From the IMG/VR virus record IMGVR_UViG_3300037264_002389, positions 74,545-129,257 of that record: 54,713 nt of DNA. One strand, written 5' to 3'. Under the pieces are notes generated by a model. It did not search any database and was not told the origin of the DNA. It worked only from the letters and a program-made list of their open reading frames with translations. This document shows positions 16,331 to 24,679 of the stretch, in pieces (positions within the stretch are counted from its first letter, which is position 1; the number at the start of each line of letters is the position of its first letter). This DNA is from a virus. Position numbers and translations under genes: made by a program.

Positions 16331-16738
16331 ATGTCCTTTACACCATTCGTCTATAGAGCTTGGGTTAAAAGACTTAACTGGAAGACCGGACAATTTATCG
16401 ATGGTGCTGTGCATGATGGTGACTCAGCGTGGTTCTTATTTGATCGTGGAGTCTATGAATATCTTAATGCTAATTGTCGATTATGGGGCGTCAATGCATA
16501 TGAGTTAAATGATGTAGACCCAATTAAACGACAGAAAGCACAAGAAGGCAAGATCTGGTTAAAGGATCAAATTGAGAATAAGTTGGCATATGTATTATCG
16601 AAGGGATTGGATAAGTATGGGCGTCCTTTGGTTCTTGTATGGCTTGTTGAGGCTGACTTTGGTGATAATATTAAATCAATAAATAAGCAGTTACTCGATG
16701 TTGGTTTGGCTTTACCTTTCATGGGTGAGCTGGTGTGA
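16331..16738 (+). CDS. staphylococcal-nuclease-like (TNase) protein
   Basis: 135 residues. DGDSAWF (Ca-binding Asp), CRLWGVNAYE (catalytic Arg/Glu) and DKYGRPLVLV (second Arg) reproduce the three SNase signature regions, followed by SINKQLLDVGLA. It probably hydrolyses DNA or RNA. There is no signal peptide, so it likely acts inside the cell. Preceded by AAGGAG. Its stop overlaps the GTG start of pyrD. Confidence 0.85.
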   Translation: MSFTPFVYRAWVKRLNWKTGQFIDGAVHDGDSAWFLFDRGVYEYLNANCRLWGVNAYELNDVDPIKRQKAQEGKIWLKDQIENKLAYVLSKGLDKYGRPLVLVWLVEADFGDNIKSINKQLLDVGLALPFMGELV

Positions 16739-17724
16739 TCAATAAAATAGCTTATCGCACCCTGCGTTTATTGTCTCCAGAACAAGCACACACTGTCGCC
16801 AAATGGGCAATGAAGTATAAAATATTAGCCCCTGGCCCAGTATATATGCAGAATACAGAGACAACTATGCGACACAGGTTGTTCGGTGAAGAACTAAATA
16901 ATCCACTTGGTATCGCAGCTGGATTTGATAAAAATGCTGAATTAATTGATGTTGTTCAGAGTTATGGATTTGGTTTTATTGAAATTGGCAGCATAACTTA
17001 TTTAGGTGGCCCTGGTAATCCAAAACCACGATTATTTCGATATGAAAACGATCGGCTGTTAAATCGGATGGGATTGAATGGTATTCCAGCAAGTGATGTT
17101 GCTATACGATTAAATAATGTTCGATCTAAAGTTTATGGTGTTAATATCGCAAAGACACATTCACCGGACATTATGGGTGATAAAGCAGTCCGTGATATAT
17201 GTGATAGCTATAACCTATTGAAACATTATGGGTTGTATACTGTAATTAATATTAGCTGCCCTAATACACGTGAAGGTCGTACTTTTGAAGACCCAGATGC
17301 ATTGAAAGAGTTATTATCTGCGATTGCAGCAATTAAGGGGCAGAAACCGCTGCTGGTTAAGTTATCTCCAGTATCAATCAAGAATCATGAACGATTCGAT
17401 AAGATTATTGGTATTTGTGAATTGGCCGGTATAGACGGTTATGTGGCGTCTAATACAATACCACATGAAGATACTAAACTTGGTAAAGGTGGTTTGAGTG
17501 GACCAGATATTAGACCCTATACGCTTGAAATTATTAATTCAATTCATAGGAATATTAGGAAGCCTATTATAGCTGTTGGTGGTATTACATCTTATGTAGA
17601 CATATTAGCATATATGCAGGCTGGTGCGACTGCATGCCAAGTTTATTGTGGTTTTGTTTGTGGCCATACTGCTGGTCCGCGTTTTGCCCACAACATTTTG
17701 CATGATGGAGTGATTTATGGCTAG
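16735..17724 (+). CDS. pyrD: dihydroorotate dehydrogenase (class 2-like)
   Basis: 329 residues from GTG 16735. It oxidises dihydroorotate to orotate using FMN. The class 2 landmarks are NPLGIAAGFDKNAE (54-68), FIEIGSITYLGGPGNPKPRLF, NRMGLNG, GLSG and VGGI. The catalytic-base loop reads INISCPNT with Cys175, whereas membrane (class 2) enzymes normally have Ser here and soluble class 1 enzymes have Cys. It is adjacent to a dihydroorotase-like gene, giving consecutive pathway steps. It ends in tandem stops TAG TAA. Confidence 0.92.
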   Translation: MINKIAYRTLRLLSPEQAHTVAKWAMKYKILAPGPVYMQNTETTMRHRLFGEELNNPLGIAAGFDKNAELIDVVQSYGFGFIEIGSITYLGGPGNPKPRLFRYENDRLLNRMGLNGIPASDVAIRLNNVRSKVYGVNIAKTHSPDIMGDKAVRDICDSYNLLKHYGLYTVINISCPNTREGRTFEDPDALKELLSAIAAIKGQKPLLVKLSPVSIKNHERFDKIIGICELAGIDGYVASNTIPHEDTKLGKGGLSGPDIRPYTLEIINSIHRNIRKPIIAVGGITSYVDILAYMQAGATACQVYCGFVCGHTAGPRFAHNILHDGVIYG

Positions 17725-17786
17725 TAAGTCCAATGTAAACGGGAAAATCACGCGGCTTGGCGACTTCGTAAAAGGAGGCATTTGGA

Positions 17787-18842
17787 ATGCGCATGATCTC
17801 TTGCATAGATCCACATGTTCATTTACGTGGTGAAGAATATTCTGAACCATACTTTGATTGGGGTTTTGCAGACGCCAAAGCATCTGGATTGTGTGCATTG
17901 TTAGAAATGCCAAATCCAAAACCAGCATTGACTTCACTCTCGGCAATAGATAAACGATTGTCCAAATTGAAGAGTGTTGACGTATATCATGGTGTTCATG
18001 CTGGTATTACGAATGATTTGAATCAAACAGAAACAATGCTCCACCTACTTAAACAGATTTCAATACCAGAATTGCTCAATGTTGCCGGAGATAAGATCTT
18101 TTACACACATTCTACCGGCAACATGGGTATACTTGATGAGGATATACAAAAGAAAATCTGGCAAATTAAGAATGAATTACGGTATAATGGTGTAAGTATT
18201 GGCCATTTTGAAGATGAGAAATTATTTACTGGTGCATTTGACCCAAAAGATCCGATAAGTCATTCAATACATCAAAATGCACATTCTGAGGCTATTCAAG
18301 TAGAGAGACAATATGCTTGGGCACGTGAATTTAATTTTCGTGGAGTGTTTTATATTGCGCATGTCTCCAATCCAATAACGATTGAGTTCTTAATAGAGGA
18401 GAAGAAAAAAAACCTACCATTTACAATAATTATAGAATGCACATGGCATCATATGCTTTTAAATTATAATGATTATGATATCCATAAGAATAGGGTTAAA
18501 ATGAATCCACCGATTCGTAGTCAAGAACGGCAAGAGAAGATTTTCGAACATGTTATGCGTGGTAATATTGATATTATCGGTACGGATCATGCACCACATC
18601 CAATTATAAGGAAGGATTCTGATACCCCACCATCGGGTGTTCCAGCTATACCATTCTGGCCAAAGGGAATTGAAATCTTAAGACGCGAAGGCATGTCAGA
18701 GGAGAAAATTAAAGAAATTACGTTTAGCTGTGCAAATAAGATATTTGGCCTTGAATTGCCTGAGAAAATTGTAGATGTTGAGTATAATCAAGATTTGTGG
18801 ACGAAGTATGGTTATAATCCATTTTCCAGGGTTGATAAGTGA
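17787..18842 (+). CDS. pyrC: dihydroorotase-like amidohydrolase
   Basis: 351 residues. DPHVHLRGEE (residues 8-17) supplies the metal-binding His pair and substrate-binding Arg, with YIAHVSNP near 190, a WHHMLL region near 228, KMNPPIRS near 245 and GTDHAPH (catalytic Asp) near 263. These are dihydroorotase motifs; the enzyme cyclises carbamoyl-aspartate to dihydroorotate. The start is set by AAAGGAGG 8 nt upstream. Together with pyrD it would boost pyrimidine supply during infection. A related amidohydrolase activity cannot be excluded. Confidence 0.85.
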   Translation: MRMISCIDPHVHLRGEEYSEPYFDWGFADAKASGLCALLEMPNPKPALTSLSAIDKRLSKLKSVDVYHGVHAGITNDLNQTETMLHLLKQISIPELLNVAGDKIFYTHSTGNMGILDEDIQKKIWQIKNELRYNGVSIGHFEDEKLFTGAFDPKDPISHSIHQNAHSEAIQVERQYAWAREFNFRGVFYIAHVSNPITIEFLIEEKKKNLPFTIIIECTWHHMLLNYNDYDIHKNRVKMNPPIRSQERQEKIFEHVMRGNIDIIGTDHAPHPIIRKDSDTPPSGVPAIPFWPKGIEILRREGMSEEKIKEITFSCANKIFGLELPEKIVDVEYNQDLWTKYGYNPFSRVDK

Positions 18843-18893
18843 ATGATAGTCGCGCCGTATTGGTTCCTGCTCGGTTCCACGGCGCGGTACTGC

Positions 18894-19163
18894 TTACGAC
18901 GCGACAGGCTGGACTACCGGGCGCGCATCTTCATGCGGCCATCGCCAGTATCGTCCGTGAACATTCGTGTCCTTTTTATGGGCAACGGATGTTTCGCGTT
19001 CGATCTGCCTGCCGTACTGATCCTTTTTATTTCCATCTCCGGAAATAAAAAGAACATTAATGCAACCACCCCAATCTGCCGTACATAGAGCTTGGAGCGG
19101 TCTACCAAGAGGATCATGATAAATGACATGATCTCCTGGCATCGGCTGCTTGTGCTCGGCCAT
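18894..19163 (-). CDS. conserved phage-type small protein
   Basis: 89 residues with a strong AAAGGAGG site on the minus strand. The pattern DHVIYHDPLGRP ... WGGCINVLFIS ... KDQYGRQIERETSVAH ... YWRWP is one I recognise from recurrent phage proteins without known function. The segment is GC-richer than its neighbours. The 51 bp between pyrC and this gene's end hold nothing evident. Confidence 0.75.
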   Translation of the reverse strand: MAEHKQPMPGDHVIYHDPLGRPLQALCTADWGGCINVLFISGDGNKKDQYGRQIERETSVAHKKDTNVHGRYWRWPHEDARPVVQPVAS

Positions 19164-19239
19164 TTTTAACCTCCTTTCTGTTCAGGGCCATCAATTATAT
19201 ACATGAGTTGTCATTGGTAAATAATTAGGAGGTGAGAAA

Positions 19240-19443
19240 ATGAGATTTATATTGACTATAGGTCAGAAAGTTTGGTTTATAACTGAAGATGTGCCGAATG
19301 TCCGCGCAGTTGAGGCTGGCCGGATAATAAACTTTGATGCTGAAACTGTCTGTTTATATAGAGATGATATTGGTGTAGAATTTAGACCATTGGCACAAAT
19401 CTTCCTTAAGGAAGAATTCGCAAAGCATAATCTACCCAAGTGA
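19240..19443 (+). CDS. small beta-rich protein
   Basis: 67 residues from an ATG preceded by TAGGAGGTGAG. The alternating beta pattern (ILTIGQKVWFITEDV ... AGRIINF) suggests a small SH3/KOW-like barrel. It converges on the next minus-strand gene with a 12-nt overlap. Confidence 0.65.
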   Translation: MRFILTIGQKVWFITEDVPNVRAVEAGRIINFDAETVCLYRDDIGVEFRPLAQIFLKEEFAKHNLPK

Positions 19444-19818
19444 AGCCATAAATGCAGTGAATTGAGGATCTGCATTCAAATCTGCCAAAACCGCAGTTAG
19501 ATCATCTGTTTCGATGGTTGGGCTAAGCTCATCACTGCTTCCAGCGATGTGTATTGCGCCATTGGTAGTAATAGCCATAAATCTGAAGATAGTATCTTTT
19601 ACGGTAGCTGATTGGGAGCCAGTAGCTGGTGTATGTCCAAGTGCATCAACAAAATCTTTTACCACCTGTGCTTCTTTAATCTCGGACAAGCCGGTTTCAT
19701 CACCAACGGTTCGTCGTGCTTCCTCCCGACTAGCTGCGGTGTCTTTGATTATGGCCAATGACTTCTCTGACCCATCTTGGAAATTGACACGTGCATCGAA
19801 TGCCCAAATGGTTTCCAT
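19432..19818 (-). CDS. hypothetical protein
   Basis: 128 residues with GGAGGA upstream. An alpha/beta N-terminus is followed by an acidic C-terminus. No recognised domain. Confidence 0.65.
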   Translation of the reverse strand: METIWAFDARVNFQDGSEKSLAIIKDTAASREEARRTVGDETGLSEIKEAQVVKDFVDALGHTPATGSQSATVKDTIFRFMAITTNGAIHIAGSSDELSPTIETDDLTAVLADLNADPQFTAFMASLG

Positions 19819-19870
19819 GGCTATCCTCCATAATTATTTTTGCTAATTATGAGATGATATAATAGTAATA

Positions 19871-19952
19871 GAGTGACGGTGTCCTGGAACCCCCTCCTCC
19901 ATATCCGTTACTCTAGGTTGTCCCGGTTCGAAAGAGCCGGGACAATCTTTAT
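19871..19952 (+). terminator. two adjacent hairpins, terminator or structured leader
   Basis: GAGTGACGG (19871-19879) pairs with CCGTTACTC (19905-19913). Then a 12-bp stem, TTGTCCCGGTTC / GAGCCGGGACAA (19918-19945) with a GAAA tetraloop, is followed by TCTTTATT. It could terminate transcription before the next gene or be a small structured RNA. Confidence 0.6.
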
Positions 19953-19993
19953 TGGAACGTTAGAGTCGATACAAGTCAATTAAGGAGACCATT

Positions 19994-21019
19994 ATGCCAA
20001 TTATGAAGAGTGAATTAGCCTGTGCATGTGGACGCAAGTTCAACAAGAGATTCGCCTTAACCAACCACCAAAAGAATTGTGTGGAAAACTCGAATGGTAA
20101 TGGTAATGATAATGGCAATGGCAATGGCAATGGTAAGGTCAAACTGACAGTTCCATTGACTACCACTGATCGAAATGCTTTTAAGAATTTAATTTGTGAA
20201 CGCGCCAACACAATCATGAAGGCACTTGATGATGAATTGAATGGGAAGCCAGAGAGTATTACGAATGCGCTTAGGTTTAGTAAGAACCTATTACTTAGCG
20301 CATCTCAGGTAGAACAATTAATCTCTGGCGTCGACGAACAGATTCAGGCTGAGGTAGAATCAAGAATCAGCCAAGAGAAAAATCGAATTGAGGTTGAGAT
20401 TGCTGACCTTAATGAGTCTTACTCAGAGCGTGAAGCAGAAATTAAGGAACGTCACCGGAAAGAGTGGCAAGCACTCATGGAGGAAAAGAAACAAAAGATC
20501 GGCCAGTTAAAGCAGCAACAGAAAACTCTTGCCGAAGAAATTACGAAGACTGAATGCGCTCATCTTCTCAGTGAGAAGATCAAGTTCCAGAAGCAACTGG
20601 CCTATACTAAACAAGAAGAGATGAAGCTGAATATGGAAGTTACCCAAAAGATTGCGATGGTGACGCAATGCCGTGGTCGATTGCGCCATATTATTAATGA
20701 TGCCAAGAATCGGGCTTTGGAGACGCTGTGGACTACTGAGTCGCGTACGGAGGCGCAGAGTCTAATTACCCAAATTCCAACAGTTAGTGAAGCACTCGAC
20801 CTTCTCCAAAAGAAGGATGGAATTAACGAATTGCTTCGTCGCATTAATCCCAATATGCAGTTACCAGCCCTGCCCGATCCTTCGCAACAGGAGATTAAGG
20901 CAGCTGCTGTTGAGATTGTGAAAGAAGCTAGTGAAGATGAAGATGAAGACGATGAAGAAGACGATCACGATGAGATTTACGAGAATGAAAATGACAGAAA
21001 TCGTCGTAGGAGATATTGA
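19994..21019 (+). CDS. zinc-finger, coiled-coil, acidic-tail protein
   Basis: 341 residues. N-terminal CACGRKF ... NHQKNC is a C2HC-type finger (residues 10-29), followed by an Asn-Gly repeat linker (33-47), a domain of about 80 residues, a long coiled coil (about 115-230), and an Asp/Glu-rich then Arg-rich tail. No enzyme motif. The architecture suggests a nucleic-acid-associated structural or regulatory protein. It is coupled to the next gene by stop/start overlap (TGATG). Confidence 0.7.
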   Translation: MPIMKSELACACGRKFNKRFALTNHQKNCVENSNGNGNDNGNGNGNGKVKLTVPLTTTDRNAFKNLICERANTIMKALDDELNGKPESITNALRFSKNLLLSASQVEQLISGVDEQIQAEVESRISQEKNRIEVEIADLNESYSEREAEIKERHRKEWQALMEEKKQKIGQLKQQQKTLAEEITKTECAHLLSEKIKFQKQLAYTKQEEMKLNMEVTQKIAMVTQCRGRLRHIINDAKNRALETLWTTESRTEAQSLITQIPTVSEALDLLQKKDGINELLRRINPNMQLPALPDPSQQEIKAAAVEIVKEASEDEDEDDEEDDHDEIYENENDRNRRRRY

Positions 21020-21840
21020 TGAATCCGTTAGAATGGATGAAACAGAGTTGGGAATCTGTTCGTCATAAGACTGTCAAAGTAATCAATATTCCAGCACCAC
21101 CGACGCCGGTTAAGGGTGTCATTTATATGCCTTCTTGTTGGGCGAGTAAGACCTATGATCAACAATTTGACCGTGATGAGTATAAAGTCATTACAATGGA
21201 GCATACTAAGTATGGTCCTGCTGTTCTCATGTACATGCAGTTAGAGCAGTTAATTGGTTTCTCTGATGATAATAGTCATAATGGTCTATTAATTGCTAAT
21301 CATTCTACATGTTGCGCTACTATATCGGCTGCTGATTTATATAGCAACTCTGATGGTTTGGTATATGTTGATGAGGCAGTGTTAGATCAACTTGTGATGA
21401 TGGAGCGATCCTGCCATCCTGGGTCACATTATATTGTTCCACAGGCTCCTTATTTGACGGCGTTCCTCCAATATGCACAAGCGCCACAGATCCGTGAGGA
21501 GAGGCCAATTACGATCCAGTATCTGACCCCAGAAGATGGAGAGAAATTGTTCCCATATTGTAAGTTCGATAGTAACACTGAGTTAGATGCGTATGTGCGG
21601 CGTTGCGCGATTAGTTTGGACGTGTCGTTCTTTAATACGACTGGTGGTCTTGGAAAATGGTCATTGCCATTGTTGCGAGAGTTACGTAGAAACCAAATCC
21701 TAATGGAGGGTGTTGATCATGAGCGATGGAATCAGCGATCGTTTGAAGGTACTGGCGATGCGAGCAAAGAAGATGACAGCGAAGATGTCGGAAGTACCGA
21801 GGCCGGAATTCTTCAAGATCCGGTTCGCGCAGAAGGGTGA
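21019..21840 (+). CDS. hypothetical protein
   Basis: 273 residues from ATG 21019, with TAGGAG upstream. No recognised family. Residues up to about 233 look like a folded domain. The last 40 residues are read from DNA that also encodes the N-terminus of the next gene in another frame, so the original stop may have been lost or a programmed overlap exists. Confidence 0.65.
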   Translation: MNPLEWMKQSWESVRHKTVKVINIPAPPTPVKGVIYMPSCWASKTYDQQFDRDEYKVITMEHTKYGPAVLMYMQLEQLIGFSDDNSHNGLLIANHSTCCATISAADLYSNSDGLVYVDEAVLDQLVMMERSCHPGSHYIVPQAPYLTAFLQYAQAPQIREERPITIQYLTPEDGEKLFPYCKFDSNTELDAYVRRCAISLDVSFFNTTGGLGKWSLPLLRELRRNQILMEGVDHERWNQRSFEGTGDASKEDDSEDVGSTEAGILQDPVRAEG

Positions 21841-22006
21841 GAATATTTCAGAACGTGATGCTATTGAAATCACACGCCTAGTTCGTGAGCATCGAAGTGG
21901 TAAGGCTAGCAGTCCTTCGGCTAGTTCTTCGCGTTCCAAGCCGCGTGGTAAGCGTGAGGTATCTGAACCAAGGAAGACAACGAGGTCATATGGCATGAGA
22001 TCTTGA
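21719..22006 (+). CDS. small basic protein
   Basis: 95 residues from ATG 21719, preceded by GGAGGG. A helical N-terminal half is followed by a Ser/Lys/Arg-rich tail, suggesting nucleic-acid binding. It overlaps the upstream gene by 122 nt, unusually long for this genome. Confidence 0.6.
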   Translation: MSDGISDRLKVLAMRAKKMTAKMSEVPRPEFFKIRFAQKGENISERDAIEITRLVREHRSGKASSPSASSSRSKPRGKREVSEPRKTTRSYGMRS

Positions 22007-22045
22007 AATGCTACAGGCGGCACCGGATCGCGAAGGAGAATCTCA

Positions 22046-22294
22046 ATGAAGATCGGCACCCGTGTAGCAGATAGGTATGGTGAGGTCGGTAGGATCACCA
22101 AGCTCTACGACGACTTTTCCGCCGTTGCGGCTTCGTGCCTAACCATGACGGGATACGAATGGCTGGCTGCTCAAGACCTTCCATTCCCCGATAAGGCACT
22201 GACGGAAATCTGGGCAGAAGTAACAATGGATCGTGGCTCAATATGGAGTCCCATTAGCTATTTGCGTTTGGTCGCTGAGGGCGAGAGCGCATGA
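22046..22294 (+). CDS. small hypothetical protein
   Basis: 82 residues with AAGGAG upstream. It begins MKIGTRVADRYGEVGRITKLYDD, an SH3/KOW-like opening. The DNA here is GC-richer than average, possibly a recent acquisition. Confidence 0.65.
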   Translation: MKIGTRVADRYGEVGRITKLYDDFSAVAASCLTMTGYEWLAAQDLPFPDKALTEIWAEVTMDRGSIWSPISYLRLVAEGESA

Positions 22295-22360
22295 ATCATC
22301 CACCGCCAGCCTTTTTACGGGAGTGGATTGGTCCCTGCGCCACCTAACAGAGGAAGAAAA

Positions 22361-22594
22361 ATGTTTTTGCATCGTAAAGAAACTGAAAGATTGTCAAATA
22401 CTTGGAAATGGAGATTAATGCAGATTGGCTTATTCCTATTACTTGTGGTGCCGTTGACTACGCTATGTTGTGTGTTAATGATACTTGGAACTCCTGTTCG
22501 ATTAGCAAGAGGTTTTTATAATTGGAATCGTTGTCAAATTACATCACGAAAGAAAAGTTTTGGGGAGAATTTAATTAAGGTGTTATGTAATTGA
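22361..22594 (+). CDS. small membrane protein
   Basis: 77 residues from ATG 22361, preceded by AGAGGAAG. One or two closely spaced transmembrane segments (LMQIGLFLLLVVPLTTLCCV) are flanked by basic ends. Function unknown. Confidence 0.6.
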   Translation: MFLHRKETERLSNTWKWRLMQIGLFLLLVVPLTTLCCVLMILGTPVRLARGFYNWNRCQITSRKKSFGENLIKVLCN

Positions 22595-22649
22595 ATGTTG
22601 AGTGAGTTCTTCTCCAACTTAGGTTAGCGAAAGGAAGGAACGATGAGTA

Positions 22650-23204
22650 ATGGACTTTGAGGAGGCTTTAAAAATGGAAGCACGAATGAAACCATGTGTT
22701 GAAGAAATTCTGAAGCAATATCCTATTGACATTAAAAGAGTCGATTTTTATGCCTGCAAAGGCGTGCGAACGAATAACAATGGTATTGACGCCTTAATGG
22801 ACAAGCTTGGATTTGATGCCATACTTAATTTAGATGATAAAGAAAGTAGTATTAAAACTGTACAAGTGAAGGTTGGTACCCGTAAGAACTTCAAAGAATA
22901 TGGTATGGATCGCCAATCATTTGTTATTGGTAACATTTATGATATTAATATGAAACGTGCCTTAAGTAAGCAAGTTAAATCTTATGACTTGATGTTGACC
23001 GGATATGAATTGAAAGACAGAATATTGAGTCCATATGTGTTGATAGTATGGCCATGGCTGATCCGAGCGTGGTTACAAGGCACATTGAAGATTAATGAGG
23101 ATCGTAGTGGTGAACGAAAGTTTGGCTGGGTCAAGCATGAGGACCTATTCAAGGCAAATGTAGTTGTACAGGGATGCTCAGAGCTTAAAGCATTCTATAC
23201 TTGA
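22650..23204 (+). CDS. possible PD-(D/E)XK nuclease-like protein
   Basis: 184 residues. GIDALMDKLGFDAILNL, then KTVQVKVG after about 8 residues, gives a D-x(n)-Q-V-K arrangement resembling PD-(D/E)XK active sites; this is suggestive only. ATG 22650 overlaps a five-codon frame starting at 22643 behind GGAAGGA. The stop lies on top of the -35 element of the promoter at 23201. Confidence 0.5.
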   Translation: MDFEEALKMEARMKPCVEEILKQYPIDIKRVDFYACKGVRTNNNGIDALMDKLGFDAILNLDDKESSIKTVQVKVGTRKNFKEYGMDRQSFVIGNIYDINMKRALSKQVKSYDLMLTGYELKDRILSPYVLIVWPWLIRAWLQGTLKINEDRSGERKFGWVKHEDLFKANVVVQGCSELKAFYT

Positions 23205-23229
23205 CAGACGGCATTAGATGTGATAAAGT
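23201..23229 (+). promoter_or_regulatory. strong sigma70-type promoter of the tRNA array
   Basis: TTGACA (23201-23206), a 17-bp spacer, then TAAAGT (23224-23229) with an extended TG-A before it. A nearly identical promoter, including ATGTGATAAAGTGA, stands at 34467-34495. It would drive the structured leader and the tRNA array from 23.5 kb. Confidence 0.75.
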
Positions 23230-23235
23230 GAGAAC

Positions 23236-23530
23236 ATGATGTACGATCGATTCCCCCTCCGAAGTTCCCCCAGTGCATTAGCACTAACGCTGACACCATG
23301 TATATTGCATACATGGTGCGTGGCGGGACGCGATTCGATTACGTATAATTTCGCCGGTACCGCTTAAAACCAACTGAGTTGCTCACCAGGCCGACCTGCT
23401 GAGCAACTCAGCAGGAAGGAGATGGATTATCTGGTGTTTAGCAACTCGGAAGGTTAGGGAGATACCTGTAACTCCTAGACGTGCAGCGTCAACGAACATA
23501 ACACGTGCGGTGCTAGCATCCGGTTCTTAA
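23236..23530 (+). ncRNA. structured noncoding leader before the tRNA array
   Basis: About 295 bp without a credible protein gene. It has three perfect hairpins in series: AGTGC-ATTA-GCACT (23272-23285), a 10-bp stem CACCATGTAT/ATACATGGTG (23294-23318), and a 12-bp stem CTGAGTTGCTCA/TGAGCAACTCAG (23374-23411). It may be a processed leader, a small RNA or an RNase-processing scaffold. Confidence 0.5.
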
Positions 23531-23534
23531 TTGT

Positions 23535-23611
23535 TCCTGGGTAGCTCAATAGGTAGCAGCGCCTGGCTGTTAACCAGGAGGTTGCAGGTTCGATCCCTGC
23601 CCCAGGAGCCA
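23535..23611 (+). tRNA. tRNA-Asn(GUU)
   Basis: Acceptor TCCTGGG/CCCAGGA, anticodon loop CTGTTAA, T-loop TTCGATC, G18-G19 present, CCA encoded. First tRNA of the main array. Confidence 0.95.
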
Positions 23612-23673
23612 TTTTCCGCAACCCGTTGCAGAAAGATAATGTTAGAATTTTCTCCTTGCAACTGGTTGCACTT

Positions 23674-23758
23674 GGAGGTGACGCACATCCGGGAGTGCAC
23701 TCGGCTGTAAACCGAACGTCGAAAGATACTGTGGGTTCGAATCCCACCGCCTCCACCA
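23674..23758 (+). tRNA. tRNA-Tyr(GUA)
   Basis: Class II tRNA with long variable arm, acceptor GGAGGTG/CGCCTCC, anticodon loop CTGTAAA, canonical elbow, CCA encoded. Confidence 0.93.
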
Positions 23759-23762
23759 ATTT

Positions 23763-23839
23763 GCTCCGGTAGACCAATAGCAGGAGTCACCACGCTTAGA
23801 ACGTGGGCAGTGTGGGTGCAACTCCCACCCGGAGCACCA
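23763..23839 (+). tRNA. tRNA-Leu(UAG), short variable loop
   Basis: Acceptor GCTCCGG/CCGGAGC, anticodon loop CTTAGAA, CCA encoded. The variable loop is only 5 nt (GCAGT) although bacterial Leu tRNAs are class II. Elbow A18-G19 with T-loop TGCAACT (G55-C56). Confidence 0.9.
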
Positions 23840-23843
23840 AATT

Positions 23844-23915
23844 AAGCCCGTGAACCAGCGTTCAACGAAGTCTCCAAAGCTTCGGACGTAGGGGCAGCAC
23901 CTACCGGGCTTGCCA
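23844..23915 (+). tRNA. tRNA-Trp(CCA)
   Basis: Acceptor AAGCCCG/CGGGCTT, anticodon loop CTCCAAA, CCA encoded. The T-loop GGCAGCA lacks TTC; the elbow is A18-G19/G55-C56. Confidence 0.85.
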
Positions 23916-23940
23916 TTTTGCGAGTGATTGTGGTTCGATT

Positions 23941-24014
23941 CGGAGTGTAGTAGAACGGCAGCACGCGATCCTGATAAGATCGAGATAGAGGTTCAATTCC
24001 TCTCACTCCGACCA
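23941..24014 (+). tRNA. tRNA-Ile(GAU)
   Basis: Acceptor CGGAGTG/CACTCCG, anticodon loop CTGATAA, T-loop TTCAATT, G18-G19, CCA encoded. Confidence 0.93.
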
Positions 24015-24043
24015 GATGTATTTAAGTTGGAAAGGAGAAATAC

Positions 24044-24346
24044 ATGCCCATAGATAATGACCCAAGAATCAGACCGCTTGGTGACAGGGTTCTTGTCGAA
24101 CTTGTCACGACTATGAAATCAGCCGGTGGTATTGATCTACCAGAGCAACAAGTTCAACATGGCATAATCAGAGCAATTGGTGACGGGGTTAATTTAACAA
24201 CCCATCCAATTAAAGTCGGCAATAGGGTGTTTTTGCCGCGTGGTTCGAATGTTGGTGACAAGATTATTAATCGTGCAACTAATAAAGCAACGCATATATT
24301 ACTGCCGATCAGCCATGTTGCTGCGGTAATTGATGTCGAGGATTAA
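24044..24346 (+). CDS. groES: GroES-like co-chaperonin
   Basis: 100 residues, the normal Cpn10 length. IRPLGDRVLVE at the N-terminus and a GGIDLPEQQVQHGIIRAIGDG core with the terminal HVAAVIDVED are typical of GroES. The mobile loop (TTMKSAGGIDLP) is present, so it should cap a chaperonin ring, probably the host GroEL, since no groEL is in the window. AAAGGAG precedes the ATG. Phage co-chaperonins such as T4 gp31 help fold capsid protein. Confidence 0.93.
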   Translation: MPIDNDPRIRPLGDRVLVELVTTMKSAGGIDLPEQQVQHGIIRAIGDGVNLTTHPIKVGNRVFLPRGSNVGDKIINRATNKATHILLPISHVAAVIDVED

Positions 24347-24359
24347 ACAAATATAGTAT

Positions 24360-24524
24360 ATGAGATTGGAACGTTTACATAAGCCAGTTATGGAAATCTG
24401 GCGTTCCCCAACACGAGTGTTAAAGCGTGTGAACGCCAGAGCAGTTAGATCTACTAGTACGAATCTATATAGTCCGACCAATAAGATTGACCCAAGTGAA
24501 TACTCAAAGAAACACTCGAAATAA
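24360..24524 (+). CDS. small basic hypothetical protein
   Basis: 54 residues, Arg/Lys/Ser-rich, with no strong ribosome-binding site. Fills the gap between groES and the interrupted tRNA. Not recognised. Confidence 0.45.
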   Translation: MRLERLHKPVMEIWRSPTRVLKRVNARAVRSTSTNLYSPTNKIDPSEYSKKHSK

Positions 24525-24529
24525 ATGAT

Positions 24530-24568
24530 GCCCCTATAGTATAATGGTATTACTCCTACTGGTTTCAA
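24530..24568 (+). pseudogene. interrupted tRNA A, 5' half
   Basis: GCCCCTA acceptor strand, D-arm with AATGGT, and anticodon-stem 5' strand CCTAC, then the sequence diverges in the anticodon loop. The matching 3' half is at 25330-25363, about 760 bp away: the acceptor pairs 7/7 and the anticodon stem 5/5. An intact tRNA-Thr and a LAGLIDADG-like gene lie between. The anticodon cannot be reconstructed. Confidence 0.85.
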
Positions 24569-24570
24569 TC

Positions 24571-24641
24571 GCTAGTATAGTTCAATGGCAGAACACCGTT
24601 TTGGTAAAACGGAAATGCGAGTCCGATTCTCGCTACTAGCT
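24571..24641 (+). tRNA. tRNA-Thr(GGU), nested in the split tRNA
   Basis: Acceptor GCTAGTA/TACTAGC, anticodon loop TTGGTAA, T-loop TCCGATT, no encoded CCA. It starts 2 nt after the 5' half of interrupted tRNA A. Confidence 0.9.
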
Positions 24642-24679
24642 CGTCATAGTCGAAAGTAAATATTAACAGAGGTTCGATT

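Noticed and set aside
17717-17833. 38-codon frame between pyrD and the dihydroorotase-like gene
   Set aside because: It overlaps both genes in another frame and has no good ribosome-binding site of its own.
23475-23793. Minus-strand frames over the first tRNAs
   Set aside because: They are antisense of tRNA-Asn and tRNA-Tyr (GGIRTHS-type strings) with no ribosome-binding sites.
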